DNA from: Cellulophaga sp. F20128
GTDB taxonomy: Bacteria > Bacteroidota > Bacteroidia > Flavobacteriales > Flavobacteriaceae
Direction: 5' to 3'
DNA length: 64,000 nt
Assembly (NCBI RefSeq): GCF_023015805.1
Contig: NZ_JALKBA010000009.1
Coordinates: 1 to 64,000, forward strand
The position numbers and the translations under genes are program-made. Of this stretch, positions 38,343-45,837 are shown in pieces (position 1 is the first letter of the stretch; each line of letters begins with the position of its first letter). The notes beneath the pieces are model-generated. The model saw only the letters and a list, made by a program, of their open reading frames with translations, was not told the origin of the DNA and ran no database searches.

Positions 38343-38359
38343 GTACCCCTTTTGTACCC
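38343..38359 (+). promoter_or_regulatory. Direct-repeat operator before the CDC-like gene
   Basis: GTACCCCTTTTGTACCC: two GTACCC half-sites on the same face of the helix (11-bp period). It ends 9 bp before the -33 TTTG, a typical activator position. Confidence 0.6.
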
Positions 38360-38368
38360 ACTACTTTT

Positions 38369-38399
38369 TTTGATTATGACAATCAAGCGTTTATGTTTG
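38369..38399 (+). promoter_or_regulatory. Promoter of the CDC-like gene
   Basis: TTTG (38369-38372), 19-nt spacer, TATGTTTG (38392-38399): a perfect match to the Bacteroidota consensus. The expected leader is about 108 nt. Confidence 0.8.
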
Positions 38400-38402
38400 T
38401 GG

Positions 38403-38418
38403 TGTCATTAGTTTGACA
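38403..38418 (+). promoter_or_regulatory. TGTCA-N6-TGACA inverted repeat at the expected transcription start
   Basis: TGTCA (38403-38407) and TGACA (38414-38418) are conserved in position and spacing in the second cassette. Could be an operator or the first hairpin of the mRNA leader. Confidence 0.55.
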
Positions 38419-38513
38419 TCAGCGTTTTTGTGTGACTTGTTTAAAAGTACTGCAGGCATATTTTGAGCAAGTTATTCACAAAACAAAAGGTATAATCACA
38501 AAATACGCATATT

Positions 38514-40460
38514 ATGAAAACTCAGCAAAGATTAGTACAAAATCTAATAGCCATACTTTTTTTAGTAGTGACTATTGCATGTAGCAAAGATGATGGGCCA
38601 ACAGAAGAGCCCATTGAAGCTACCACTTTTACGGAAGTGATCGCATTAGGAGGAGATAATTTTGATGATATTCCTCCAAACCGGACAGAAATGGTTGTAG
38701 ATACTGTAGCCATAAAAAATCAAGATGCTCGTACAGCAGACCCGAATAAAACGGAACGTTTTATTTGTACAACCACCAAAGTTAGCATCCTTGATGGTAA
38801 TGACCAATTTTCGATGTTTAACCCCAATGCATCTGTTATTTACCCTGGCAGTTTGCTACAAGGCAAGACGCTCGAAAATGCCACTCCATCACCTATTGTG
38901 GTAAAACGAGCGGGAGGAACCGTTTCTTACAACATCATAGATGGAAACTTAAATTCTACCTTCTCTGTTGATGAAGTTTCAAAAAGTAGCATCCAGGACG
39001 CCATGAATAATATCATTAACGGATCAGTTAGCGATGGTGACACGGATGTTCCCGGAAATTTTAGCATGAAAATAAAACGTATTCAATCTAAAGAACAACT
39101 TGCGGTTGAACTTGGCTTAAAAATAAAGAGCCTTACTACAAAAGTAGACGCTAGCTTTTCTTTAAATAAAAGCTCCGATTACAATAGCTTTTTAATTAAG
39201 CTTAACCAAAATTACTATACTATGGATTTTGATCTTCCAACCAGTATTGACCAGGTGTTTGATGAAAGTGTAACCCCTGCGCAATTAGCTACTTATGTAC
39301 AAGCAGATAATCCTGCTACTTTTATTTCCCAGGTAACCTACGGAAGGGTTTTTTACATGTTGTTTGAATCTACCTCTTTGAGCACTACCATAGAATCCAA
39401 GCTTAGTTTGGGGTATAATGCAATTGCCGCTACAGGTAAAGGTAAAATAGAGTTTGATAAATTTAGTAGTCTTGAAAATCTTTCGCTAAAAGTAATAGCC
39501 TATGGAGGAAACGCTTCTGAAACTATTGATGCCGTTGCAAGTTTTACGGACAATAATAATATTGGAGATTTTTTATCAGAAGTAGGAAAAAGCACAGATA
39601 TTAGAACTGGCTTACCGCTGTCTTATGAGGTTAGAAGTGTAGAGCGTCCAGATATTGTTGTAGGTAGCAAGATTGCCACTGAATACGATGTAACCCAATG
39701 CGAACTAAAAGGCGTTTTACCTCCAGGTGGGTATAGTGCACTAACTGATATTTTTAAGGAGGACGAAGATGGTGGAGGCATAGGCGCTATGGTACAGGTT
39801 GCAAAAAGCAATGTCCTAATATTTAACAAACTAGGATCAAAATACGTCTGGTACAACGGAGTTACCGGTACCATAAAAGGAACATTTAATATCACAGATG
39901 CCAATTCCCCTTTAGGCGTAATTCCCCTTGATAATGTAGGTGCCGCGACCCAGTTAAGTGATGTACGTATTTACTTCTTTGACAAGACAGGTTTAGCGGC
40001 AAATAGATTTAAGTATAATAAAAGTGATGCCGGGCTAGGAACAAACGGGGATGCACCTTCAACCCCGATAGGCGTTTTTCTCGATACAAAAGAAAACCCA
40101 TTTACTGTGAATGACAGTTTTGGGGATTCAGATAACTTTCCTTTCGTAAATAGAGGGTTTGAAGCTGGAGTACGTACTGGGGATACCACATTTGGTTTTT
40201 TTGGAAAACCTGGTAATGAGTACTCTGTTTATAGCGCAGGAGGTCTTTGGGGTCCAATTAAAGACAATGATACTTGGTGGGACAGTAATCTTAACGTTAC
40301 TGGAAGTCCAACACTTTTTGATAGTGTTAGTGCAGCAACCTACATCGAATTTTCTGATAGTACAGGAAGATGGCTTTTTGTAAATGGAGACGGCTCTGAA
40401 ATCATGGAGTACCAGTCAATTCCAACTAGAAAGTTTGAAGGACCTTGGGTCATAAATTAA
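38514..40460 (+). CDS. CDC-like (thiol-activated cytolysin family) pore-forming lipoprotein
   Basis: 648 aa. Lipoprotein leader ends TIAC (Cys23). Residues ~65-390 follow domains 1-3 of cholesterol-dependent cytolysins: VSILDGNDQ then YPGSLLQGKTL (110-120), IVVKRAGG, ALNV-like VELGLKI, DLPTSIDQVFDESVT, the signature VTYGRVFYMLFESTS (274-288; YGR at 276-278), and LKVIAYGGNASE with the Gly-Gly hinge at 331-332. After GLPLSYEVRSVERPDI the usual domain 4 with its Trp-rich undecapeptide is absent. Instead ~240 residues (410-648) with four YVWYNG/FGFFGKPG-like blade motifs suggest a hemopexin-like or other beta domain. Related CDCL proteins are known in Bacteroidota such as Elizabethkingia. Target membrane unknown. 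Confidence 0.85.
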   Translation: MKTQQRLVQNLIAILFLVVTIACSKDDGPTEEPIEATTFTEVIALGGDNFDDIPPNRTEMVVDTVAIKNQDARTADPNKTERFICTTTKVSILDGNDQFSMFNPNASVIYPGSLLQGKTLENATPSPIVVKRAGGTVSYNIIDGNLNSTFSVDEVSKSSIQDAMNNIINGSVSDGDTDVPGNFSMKIKRIQSKEQLAVELGLKIKSLTTKVDASFSLNKSSDYNSFLIKLNQNYYTMDFDLPTSIDQVFDESVTPAQLATYVQADNPATFISQVTYGRVFYMLFESTSLSTTIESKLSLGYNAIAATGKGKIEFDKFSSLENLSLKVIAYGGNASETIDAVASFTDNNNIGDFLSEVGKSTDIRTGLPLSYEVRSVERPDIVVGSKIATEYDVTQCELKGVLPPGGYSALTDIFKEDEDGGGIGAMVQVAKSNVLIFNKLGSKYVWYNGVTGTIKGTFNITDANSPLGVIPLDNVGAATQLSDVRIYFFDKTGLAANRFKYNKSDAGLGTNGDAPSTPIGVFLDTKENPFTVNDSFGDSDNFPFVNRGFEAGVRTGDTTFGFFGKPGNEYSVYSAGGLWGPIKDNDTWWDSNLNVTGSPTLFDSVSAATYIEFSDSTGRWLFVNGDGSEIMEYQSIPTRKFEGPWVIN

Positions 40461-40477
40461 GTAGAGTTACAATAATC

Positions 40478-40514
40478 AAAAGCTCTAACCACAAGCAGGT
40501 TAGAGCTTTTGTAT
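40478..40514 (+). terminator. Intrinsic terminator after the CDC-like gene
   Basis: Perfect 13-bp stem AAAAGCTCTAACC (40478-40490) / GGTTAGAGCTTTT (40498-40510) with a 7-nt loop. The T-run is short. Confidence 0.8.
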
Positions 40515-40571
40515 TCATTTTACAAATACCAACTTAAGCTTAGGCAATAAGTTAATACTTTAACCCCTTAA

Positions 40572-40599
40572 AACACCTGTAATTACAGGTGTTTTTTTT
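40572..40599 (+). terminator. Redundant terminator-like hairpin in cassette B
   Basis: Palindromic AACACCTGTAA/TTACAGGTGTT followed by eight T. It lies just upstream of the operator and insulates the second promoter. Confidence 0.75.
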
Positions 40600-40601
40600 G
40601 T

Positions 40602-40618
40602 GTACCCCTTTTGTACCC
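40602..40618 (+). promoter_or_regulatory. Direct-repeat operator before the aerolysin-like gene
   Basis: GTACCCCTTTTGTACCC, identical to 38343-38359 and again 9 bp before the -33 TTTG. Confidence 0.6.
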
Positions 40619-40627
40619 AGCGCTTTT

Positions 40628-40658
40628 TTTGATTAAGAAAATTAGTCATATAAGTTTG
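40628..40658 (+). promoter_or_regulatory. Promoter of the aerolysin-like gene
   Basis: TTTG (40628-40631), 19-nt spacer, TAAGTTTG (40651-40658): perfect consensus with the same spacing as the promoter of the CDC-like gene. Confidence 0.8.
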
Positions 40659-40661
40659 TCT

Positions 40662-40677
40662 TGTCATTAAGTTGACA
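40662..40677 (+). promoter_or_regulatory. TGTCA-N6-TGACA inverted repeat, second copy
   Basis: TGTCA (40662-40666) and TGACA (40673-40677). Both arms are unchanged relative to copy A while the 6-nt centre differs, which suggests the arms are under selection. Confidence 0.55.
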
Positions 40678-40774
40678 ACCACCGTTTTTGTGGTGTCTTG
40701 TTCAAAAGGGCTGCAGACCTTCTTTGAGCAAGTCGCACAAAACGCTATTGACAAAACCACAAAAAAATTTAATT

Positions 40775-42523
40775 ATGGAATCTTTAAAAAAATTGTGCAA
40801 TCGGCCCATATCTGTAAAAAAGTATTTCGGGGATACATTATTTATGACCATACTTTTGAGTGTCATTTGTATAACCGTTGTGATGTCTTGTTCTAAAGAA
40901 GATAGTCCTTCTGTCAGCAACGAAGCTGATGATAACCTTATTTTATCGGAAGGTCAAATTACAGAAAGTGATTTTGAAACCTATACTGGTGAAATCGGTA
41001 TTATTTTGGATGCTCGACCTATTGCAAAAAAAGGACATAAACCAACACAGGTAACCATTAATGTAGTTGCCGAACAGGGTAATTATACTCAAACGGTACC
41101 AATTGATGAATATTCGTTTGTAGGCCAACTTAAATTACCTTTGGAAAACCTGAGTGATCCCGCAAAAAAAGAACTTACAGAAGGCGTAAACATTACAGCT
41201 GAATATAAAGATGAAAGCGGTAATGTTATCTACATAGAACCAGCGTTTACCCGTTCTTTTAAATCAAACCCGGAGGCCAGAAAAGCCAATACAGTAAACC
41301 TCGAGGAAACTGAAGAAAACCGGAAGTTAACCCTAAGTGAAAACACCACATACTACATTCAGCGTATGAAAGATGATGGCACTGCAGATAACGCAGCTTG
41401 GAGACATCTCTCTAGTGTAGGTTACAGCGATGTTATAACAGCAAACCCAACAGAATTTAATGGAAATGAACCAGATCGAGCTTTTACTTTTGTACCAATT
41501 CCTGGCGAAATGAATATGTATGCCATAAGGCATGCAGAATCATTGCGGTATATAAAATTAGGATCTGTAGCCGTAAGCACTGGTCTATATAATGGCTCTC
41601 ATCTTGGACCTAGATTTAGCGAAACCACATCTTTTTCGAAAATTCAAGAAGCAAGTGATTATGACAACTTTAAGTTTAAATTTGAACAAACAGATGATGG
41701 TAGCTATATTATAAAATCAGTCTCAGAAAACTTGCCTATTAACCAAATTGAAGGCTTTGGATTATCTGTGAGCCCATCTGTATCAAACGCTGCTACATTC
41801 CCTATTAAAATTATTAGTGCCGATACGAGAACTTGGCGTATAGTTTCTACGAATGTAGAATGGAAAGTTACCAATATTGGCACATCATTTGAAGAACCTA
41901 TACTACCCCCAGCTGAGACTGGAATTAGCTTTAGTAGTACCTTAAACAATTGTGGTAGCGGTACCTTAAAGCAAATTGTAGGTGTTGAGGATAGTGATAC
42001 CCATACAAATTCTGTTGGTTGGGAAGAAACCTTATCTATGAGCACCTCGAATACCGTAAGTGTCTCAGCCACCGTAAGCGTTGGATTTGAAGCAAAGTTT
42101 TTTGGAACTGGTGGTGATTATAATTTATCCTTAACGGCAGGGTATGAACATAGTTGGTCATCAACTCAAGAAAATTCACATTGGAAAGATATGACTGAAG
42201 AGAAAAAAACCACTTTAGCCTCTAAACGAGAGGTAATAGTACCCGCAGGAAAAGCGACCGAAGTGTATGACGTTTACCAATTCTATCCAAACACCAAAGT
42301 AAATTTTGCACAACGAATGCGTGTTGAGGGTTTTGACGCTAAAACAAACACCCCTTTAACAGGAAATGAAATCAAAACACTGTTCTATCTAAATAAATTT
42401 AATGGCGTTATTACTTCTATTGAGCAAAATTCTATACTCATCACGCTAAAAGGTACGGTAACCTTACAAAAGATTATTGAAACTGAAAGCAACGCACAAG
42501 ATGTTCCGGCTAATTGTAAATAG
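40775..42523 (+). CDS. Aerolysin/ETX-MTX2-like beta-pore-forming lipoprotein
   Basis: 582 aa from ATG 40775; the longer frame overlaps the promoter cassette. Long basic N-region, hydrophobic stretch 22-37 and lipobox VMSC (Cys39). Residues ~60-165 form a beta-rich domain. Residues ~185-365 (TTYYIQRMKDDGTADNAAWR, MYAIRHAESLRYIKL, GSYIIKSV) look like a trefoil-type lectin module. From ~380 on comes an aerolysin-type pore module: Ser/Thr-rich alternating strands ETLSMSTSNTVSVSATVSVG and NLSLTAGYEHSWSSTQEN (about 418-467) as the likely insertion loop, then the typical REVIVPAGKATEVYDVYQF strand. No activation site is evident. Family call is by pattern and not certain. Confidence 0.72.
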   Translation: MESLKKLCNRPISVKKYFGDTLFMTILLSVICITVVMSCSKEDSPSVSNEADDNLILSEGQITESDFETYTGEIGIILDARPIAKKGHKPTQVTINVVAEQGNYTQTVPIDEYSFVGQLKLPLENLSDPAKKELTEGVNITAEYKDESGNVIYIEPAFTRSFKSNPEARKANTVNLEETEENRKLTLSENTTYYIQRMKDDGTADNAAWRHLSSVGYSDVITANPTEFNGNEPDRAFTFVPIPGEMNMYAIRHAESLRYIKLGSVAVSTGLYNGSHLGPRFSETTSFSKIQEASDYDNFKFKFEQTDDGSYIIKSVSENLPINQIEGFGLSVSPSVSNAATFPIKIISADTRTWRIVSTNVEWKVTNIGTSFEEPILPPAETGISFSSTLNNCGSGTLKQIVGVEDSDTHTNSVGWEETLSMSTSNTVSVSATVSVGFEAKFFGTGGDYNLSLTAGYEHSWSSTQENSHWKDMTEEKKTTLASKREVIVPAGKATEVYDVYQFYPNTKVNFAQRMRVEGFDAKTNTPLTGNEIKTLFYLNKFNGVITSIEQNSILITLKGTVTLQKIIETESNAQDVPANCK

Positions 42524-42535
42524 CCTAAAAACAAG

Positions 42536-42573
42536 AGAGGAAGTGTTTCTTTAAATTCACTTCCTCTACTTTT
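42536..42573 (+). terminator. Intrinsic terminator after the aerolysin-like gene
   Basis: Perfect 10-bp stem AGAGGAAGTG (42536-42545) / CACTTCCTCT (42558-42567) with a 12-nt loop, then ACTTTT. Confidence 0.8.
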
Positions 42574-42643
42574 ATCACTTATCCTCCCTAATGGATTAGT
42601 ACCGTATGTGCAACCCCAATTGTCAATGAGAGTATTGAGCACT

Positions 42644-44014
42644 TTAAACCATAGAATCTAATATCAGTTCAATGTCTTTTTCAGTGGTATCTGGATTTAT
42701 AAAACAGAAGCGGGAAACGGTTTCAAATGCATCTCCTTGTTTCCATTTTGTTGGGGTTACCAAGGCAAACCCTTTTTTATGATTTTCATAGGTCCAATGT
42801 GTATAATCTTCAGCTTTCCAACCTTTTCTTCTGTACAAGACACAAGACAAACTTGGTGCTCGTACCAATTCTAAATCCGGATGCTCTTCGATCATTTTTC
42901 CTGCGATTTGAGCAAGCTCCAGTCCGCGTTCTACAGCTGTTTTATACCTGTCCGTTCCATGCATAGCCAAGGAAAACCACAAAGGCAATCCACGAACACG
43001 ACGTGTTAATTGTATTTGGTAATCTGTTGGATTAAAACCGTGCGCACCTTCATCTTTAAAGATATCTAGATATGAACCTTGTTGCGCATGTGCATTTTTA
43101 GCCAGTTGCATATTTTTATAGATCACTGCACCACAATCATAAGGAGAAAACATCCATTTGTGTGGATCTATAGTAATGCTATCTGCCTTTTCAATACCAT
43201 TGAATAAATGTCGTACAGAATCGGCCACCAAAGCCCCTCCGCCATAAGCGGCGTCTATATGAAACCACAAGGCTTCCTTTTCACATACGGTTGCAATACC
43301 ACTTAAATCATCAATAATACCTGCATTTGTTGTACCCCCTGTAGCCACAACCGCAAACAGCCGCTTCCGTTCTTTTTCGGATAAATTGGCAATGGTATGT
43401 TCCAAATCAGATTGTAACAAACAATCTTCAGAATCTATTAAAAGAATATCTACATCGATAACCTTGGCCATGGCTTTCACTGAAGAATGCGCCCCAATGG
43501 ATGTAATAATTAATCCTTTTTCACCTCTGTTTTCTTCTTTTTCACGCCAATGTTCCCTTGCCGTAACCAAGGCCGATAAATTAGCCGCTGTTCCGCCACT
43601 GGTAAAAACTCCAAAAGCACCTTCTGGTAAACCGGTTAAGGAGACAATCCATTTCATTGCTTCGTTTTCACAAAAAATACCTCCTGCGCCTTCCATCCAA
43701 TAAGCACCGTGAATACTGGAGGCAGAGGTAACCAAATCAAACATAACCGCCGCCTTCGTTGGAGATGCAGGCACAAATGCCAAATGTCTTGGATGATCTA
43801 CTTGCACATTGGCATTGGCCAAATGTTTTTTCCAAAGGTTAAACGCATTTTCACCGCCAATACCCTTATTTGTAATTGTTTCACCAACTAAATTTTTTAA
43901 TTCTTCGGCTTTTAAAGGCTTGCCAATGTCTCTTTTTGTAGCTGAAATTCTATCAATGGCATATTTCATGACATCCATTGTCATTTCTACCAAACCTATA
44001 TCTATTTTATGCAT
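42644..44014 (-). CDS. Group II pyridoxal-dependent decarboxylase
   Basis: 456 aa. PLP-binding Lys in SITIDPHKWMFSPYDCGA; FTSGGTAANLSALVTAREHW and WFHIDAAYGGGAL are the cofactor-binding blocks of the aromatic-amino-acid/diaminobutyrate decarboxylase family. Substrate (aromatic amino acid, glutamate or 2,4-diaminobutyrate) cannot be told by eye. It starts 4 bp after bshC on the same strand and is probably cotranscribed with it. Cytoplasmic. Confidence 0.9.
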   Translation of the reverse strand: MHKIDIGLVEMTMDVMKYAIDRISATKRDIGKPLKAEELKNLVGETITNKGIGGENAFNLWKKHLANANVQVDHPRHLAFVPASPTKAAVMFDLVTSASSIHGAYWMEGAGGIFCENEAMKWIVSLTGLPEGAFGVFTSGGTAANLSALVTAREHWREKEENRGEKGLIITSIGAHSSVKAMAKVIDVDILLIDSEDCLLQSDLEHTIANLSEKERKRLFAVVATGGTTNAGIIDDLSGIATVCEKEALWFHIDAAYGGGALVADSVRHLFNGIEKADSITIDPHKWMFSPYDCGAVIYKNMQLAKNAHAQQGSYLDIFKDEGAHGFNPTDYQIQLTRRVRGLPLWFSLAMHGTDRYKTAVERGLELAQIAGKMIEEHPDLELVRAPSLSCVLYRRKGWKAEDYTHWTYENHKKGFALVTPTKWKQGDAFETVSRFCFINPDTTEKDIELILDSMV

Positions 44015-44018
44015 TTAT

Positions 44019-45620
44019 TTACAATTCTAATATTAGAAAATTGTCATCTAAAGGTTTAAGATGCTTAATTAATTGAGGAATTAAATTAGAACCAAACTCA
44101 AGGTAATGTTCGGAGAAATTTTGGTTTCTTTCTTGTAGGGATTTGTTCGGAAATAATTCGTTCTGAATTTCTGTCATACGAACTACCTGGTCTTTTAGCT
44201 TTCGTTTTTGAGCTTGTAGTAATCGACTTTCCAATGCTTCCAGCCCCTTTATTTGCTTAACTTCTTGTGCCTTTACAGCTCCTAAAAAAGACTTATCAGT
44301 CTGTTCCGCAAGAACATACAAGGATTTAAACTGCTCTACCAGATGTTCTTTTTGCTCAGAAAAATCGATATCTATATTTGATATTTCTCTTATTTTTTTA
44401 TTCACCAAGCTATTTTGCTTTAAAAATAAATCTTGAATAGAGATATTTAGTTTCTCCAATTTGTGGGCCTGTTTTTCTGCTATAATCAAAGCAGAATTCC
44501 GCAGTAACAACATAGGAAAGGCAACTTTTTGGCTTTCAAAATATGATTTTAGCTCCAGCCAATACGCTAATTCTCCACCCCCACCAATATAACAAAGGTT
44601 AGGCAAAATAACTTCTTGGAACAACGGACGTGTTACAACATTTGGAGAAAAACGCTCTGGAAATTCATCCAACTCCTTTAAAATTTCAACCTTAGAAAAG
44701 CTAATGGTTGTGTTAAGTACATGAAAATAATTGTCTTTTGCAACGATTCGTTCCCGAATTCCGTCTATCAAATAAAAATAGTTTATTTCCCTAGGGTTCA
44801 CCTGAATTTTATACTCTGATGAAACGGCAGAAAGATTTTCAATGGTTTCTCCTACTTTTTTAAAAGCTGTATTATGAAACAAGTCATCCTTTACATAAGG
44901 CACTTGCATTTTTTTTAACGCAACATCATCGCCATCTATGATTACCAAACCATAGGCGGTAAAAAGTGAATTCGCCAAAAAGCGAGTAGCATCGGTTAAA
45001 TTAGCATGTTTTAAATAAGCATCTTCAAATAATGATTTTAGTTCGTTTGCTATAGTTCCTCCCCCAATATCACTTGAGAAAGCTTCAAAAACTGCTTGCA
45101 ATCCTTCCGTATCAAATCTTCCAACACCTCCTGTGGCATTGCTATTCCATTGTATTTTTTTTCCTTTAAAATTAAAATAGTTTATCTCTTCAAAATCATG
45201 ATCTTCAGTAGCCATCCAATATACGGGCACAAAATTAAATTTCGGGTACTCTTTTTTTAATTGATTGGTAAGGTTAATCGTTGAAATAATTTTGTATAAA
45301 AAATACAAAGGACCCGTAAATAAGTTGAGTTGATGCCCCGTTACTACCGTAAAAGTAGTAGCATCTTTTAATAAGGAAATATTGGCTTTCGTTTGGTTAG
45401 AACTCGTTGTTTTGGAATATTGATTATGCAAAGAAGCCACCAAAACATTTCGTTGCTCCTGTGTAAAATTAGCCCCTTTTTCTGCAATTTGTTCTTTAAA
45501 ATTTTCCAGATTAGGAAATCTATGATAAAAGGGATTCAACTCCTTTTTTTGGTCTAAATAATCGCACATCAAACTAGAAAAATAGCCCGTGTTTTTATAA
45601 GGAATGTGTTTTATTTTCAT
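44019..45620 (-). CDS. bshC: Bacillithiol biosynthesis cysteine-adding enzyme BshC
   Basis: 533 aa. Adds cysteine to glucosaminyl-malate in the last step of bacillithiol synthesis, the low-molecular-weight thiol used by many Bacteroidota and Firmicutes. Recognised from VVTGHQLNLFTGPLYFLYKIIST, FVPVYWMATEDHDFEEIN and the long C-terminal coiled coil. Length is normal. bshA and bshB are not in this window. A TATCTTTG -7 box (minus strand, 45640-45647) lies upstream. Confidence 0.95.
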   Translation of the reverse strand: MKIKHIPYKNTGYFSSLMCDYLDQKKELNPFYHRFPNLENFKEQIAEKGANFTQEQRNVLVASLHNQYSKTTSSNQTKANISLLKDATTFTVVTGHQLNLFTGPLYFLYKIISTINLTNQLKKEYPKFNFVPVYWMATEDHDFEEINYFNFKGKKIQWNSNATGGVGRFDTEGLQAVFEAFSSDIGGGTIANELKSLFEDAYLKHANLTDATRFLANSLFTAYGLVIIDGDDVALKKMQVPYVKDDLFHNTAFKKVGETIENLSAVSSEYKIQVNPREINYFYLIDGIRERIVAKDNYFHVLNTTISFSKVEILKELDEFPERFSPNVVTRPLFQEVILPNLCYIGGGGELAYWLELKSYFESQKVAFPMLLLRNSALIIAEKQAHKLEKLNISIQDLFLKQNSLVNKKIREISNIDIDFSEQKEHLVEQFKSLYVLAEQTDKSFLGAVKAQEVKQIKGLEALESRLLQAQKRKLKDQVVRMTEIQNELFPNKSLQERNQNFSEHYLEFGSNLIPQLIKHLKPLDDNFLILEL

Positions 45621-45837
45621 AGTTCAATTATAATCTTTACAAAGATAAAATTCTTTAGTTAGCAGTTTCCTAAAATAGGATCGTCTTTTTATTTTTAACA
45701 GTGATTTAGCAAAAAACAACCAAATGCCATGAATTCCAACATTCTGCTGATTCCATAAAAACACATAAAGTAGTAAAAAATTCGTATCTTTAAGAGGCTC
45801 GCTTATTTCCCGAAAATACTAACTTAATTCTATTGTT

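Larger units (their letters stand above)
38305..38513 (+). repeat. Duplicated control cassette, copy A
   Basis: About 209 bp from the terminator hairpin of the regulator gene to the start of the CDC-like gene, matching 40561-40774 nearly end to end. Shared landmarks in the same order: CACCTGTAA/T..ACAGGTG hairpin, GTGTACCCCTTTTGTACCC, TTTTTTTGATTA, (T)A.GTTTGT, TGTCATTA..TTGACA, CGTTTTTGTG, CTTGTT.AAAAG, CTGCAG and TTTGAGCAAGT. Confidence 0.9.
40561..40774 (+). repeat. Duplicated control cassette, copy B
   Basis: About 214 bp copy of the cassette at 38305-38513, here in front of the aerolysin-like gene. It includes a second copy of the terminator-like hairpin (40572-40593), although the preceding gene already has its own terminator at 40478. 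The downstream proteins are not evidently homologous, so only the control region appears to have been copied. Confidence 0.9.

Noticed and set aside
38394-38417. Seven-codon leader peptide ATG TTT GTG ... TGA in the CDC-like gene leader
   Set aside because: In the second cassette the ATG is AAG, so the frame is not conserved; the ATG is part of the -7 box.
40688-40774. Longer start of the aerolysin-like protein at 40688
   Set aside because: This part is the conserved non-coding leader of the cassette; ATG 40775 gives the lipoprotein signal.
43332-43345. Further GTACCCC-like string
   Set aside because: It lies inside the PLP decarboxylase coding region, lacks the second half-site and has no promoter.
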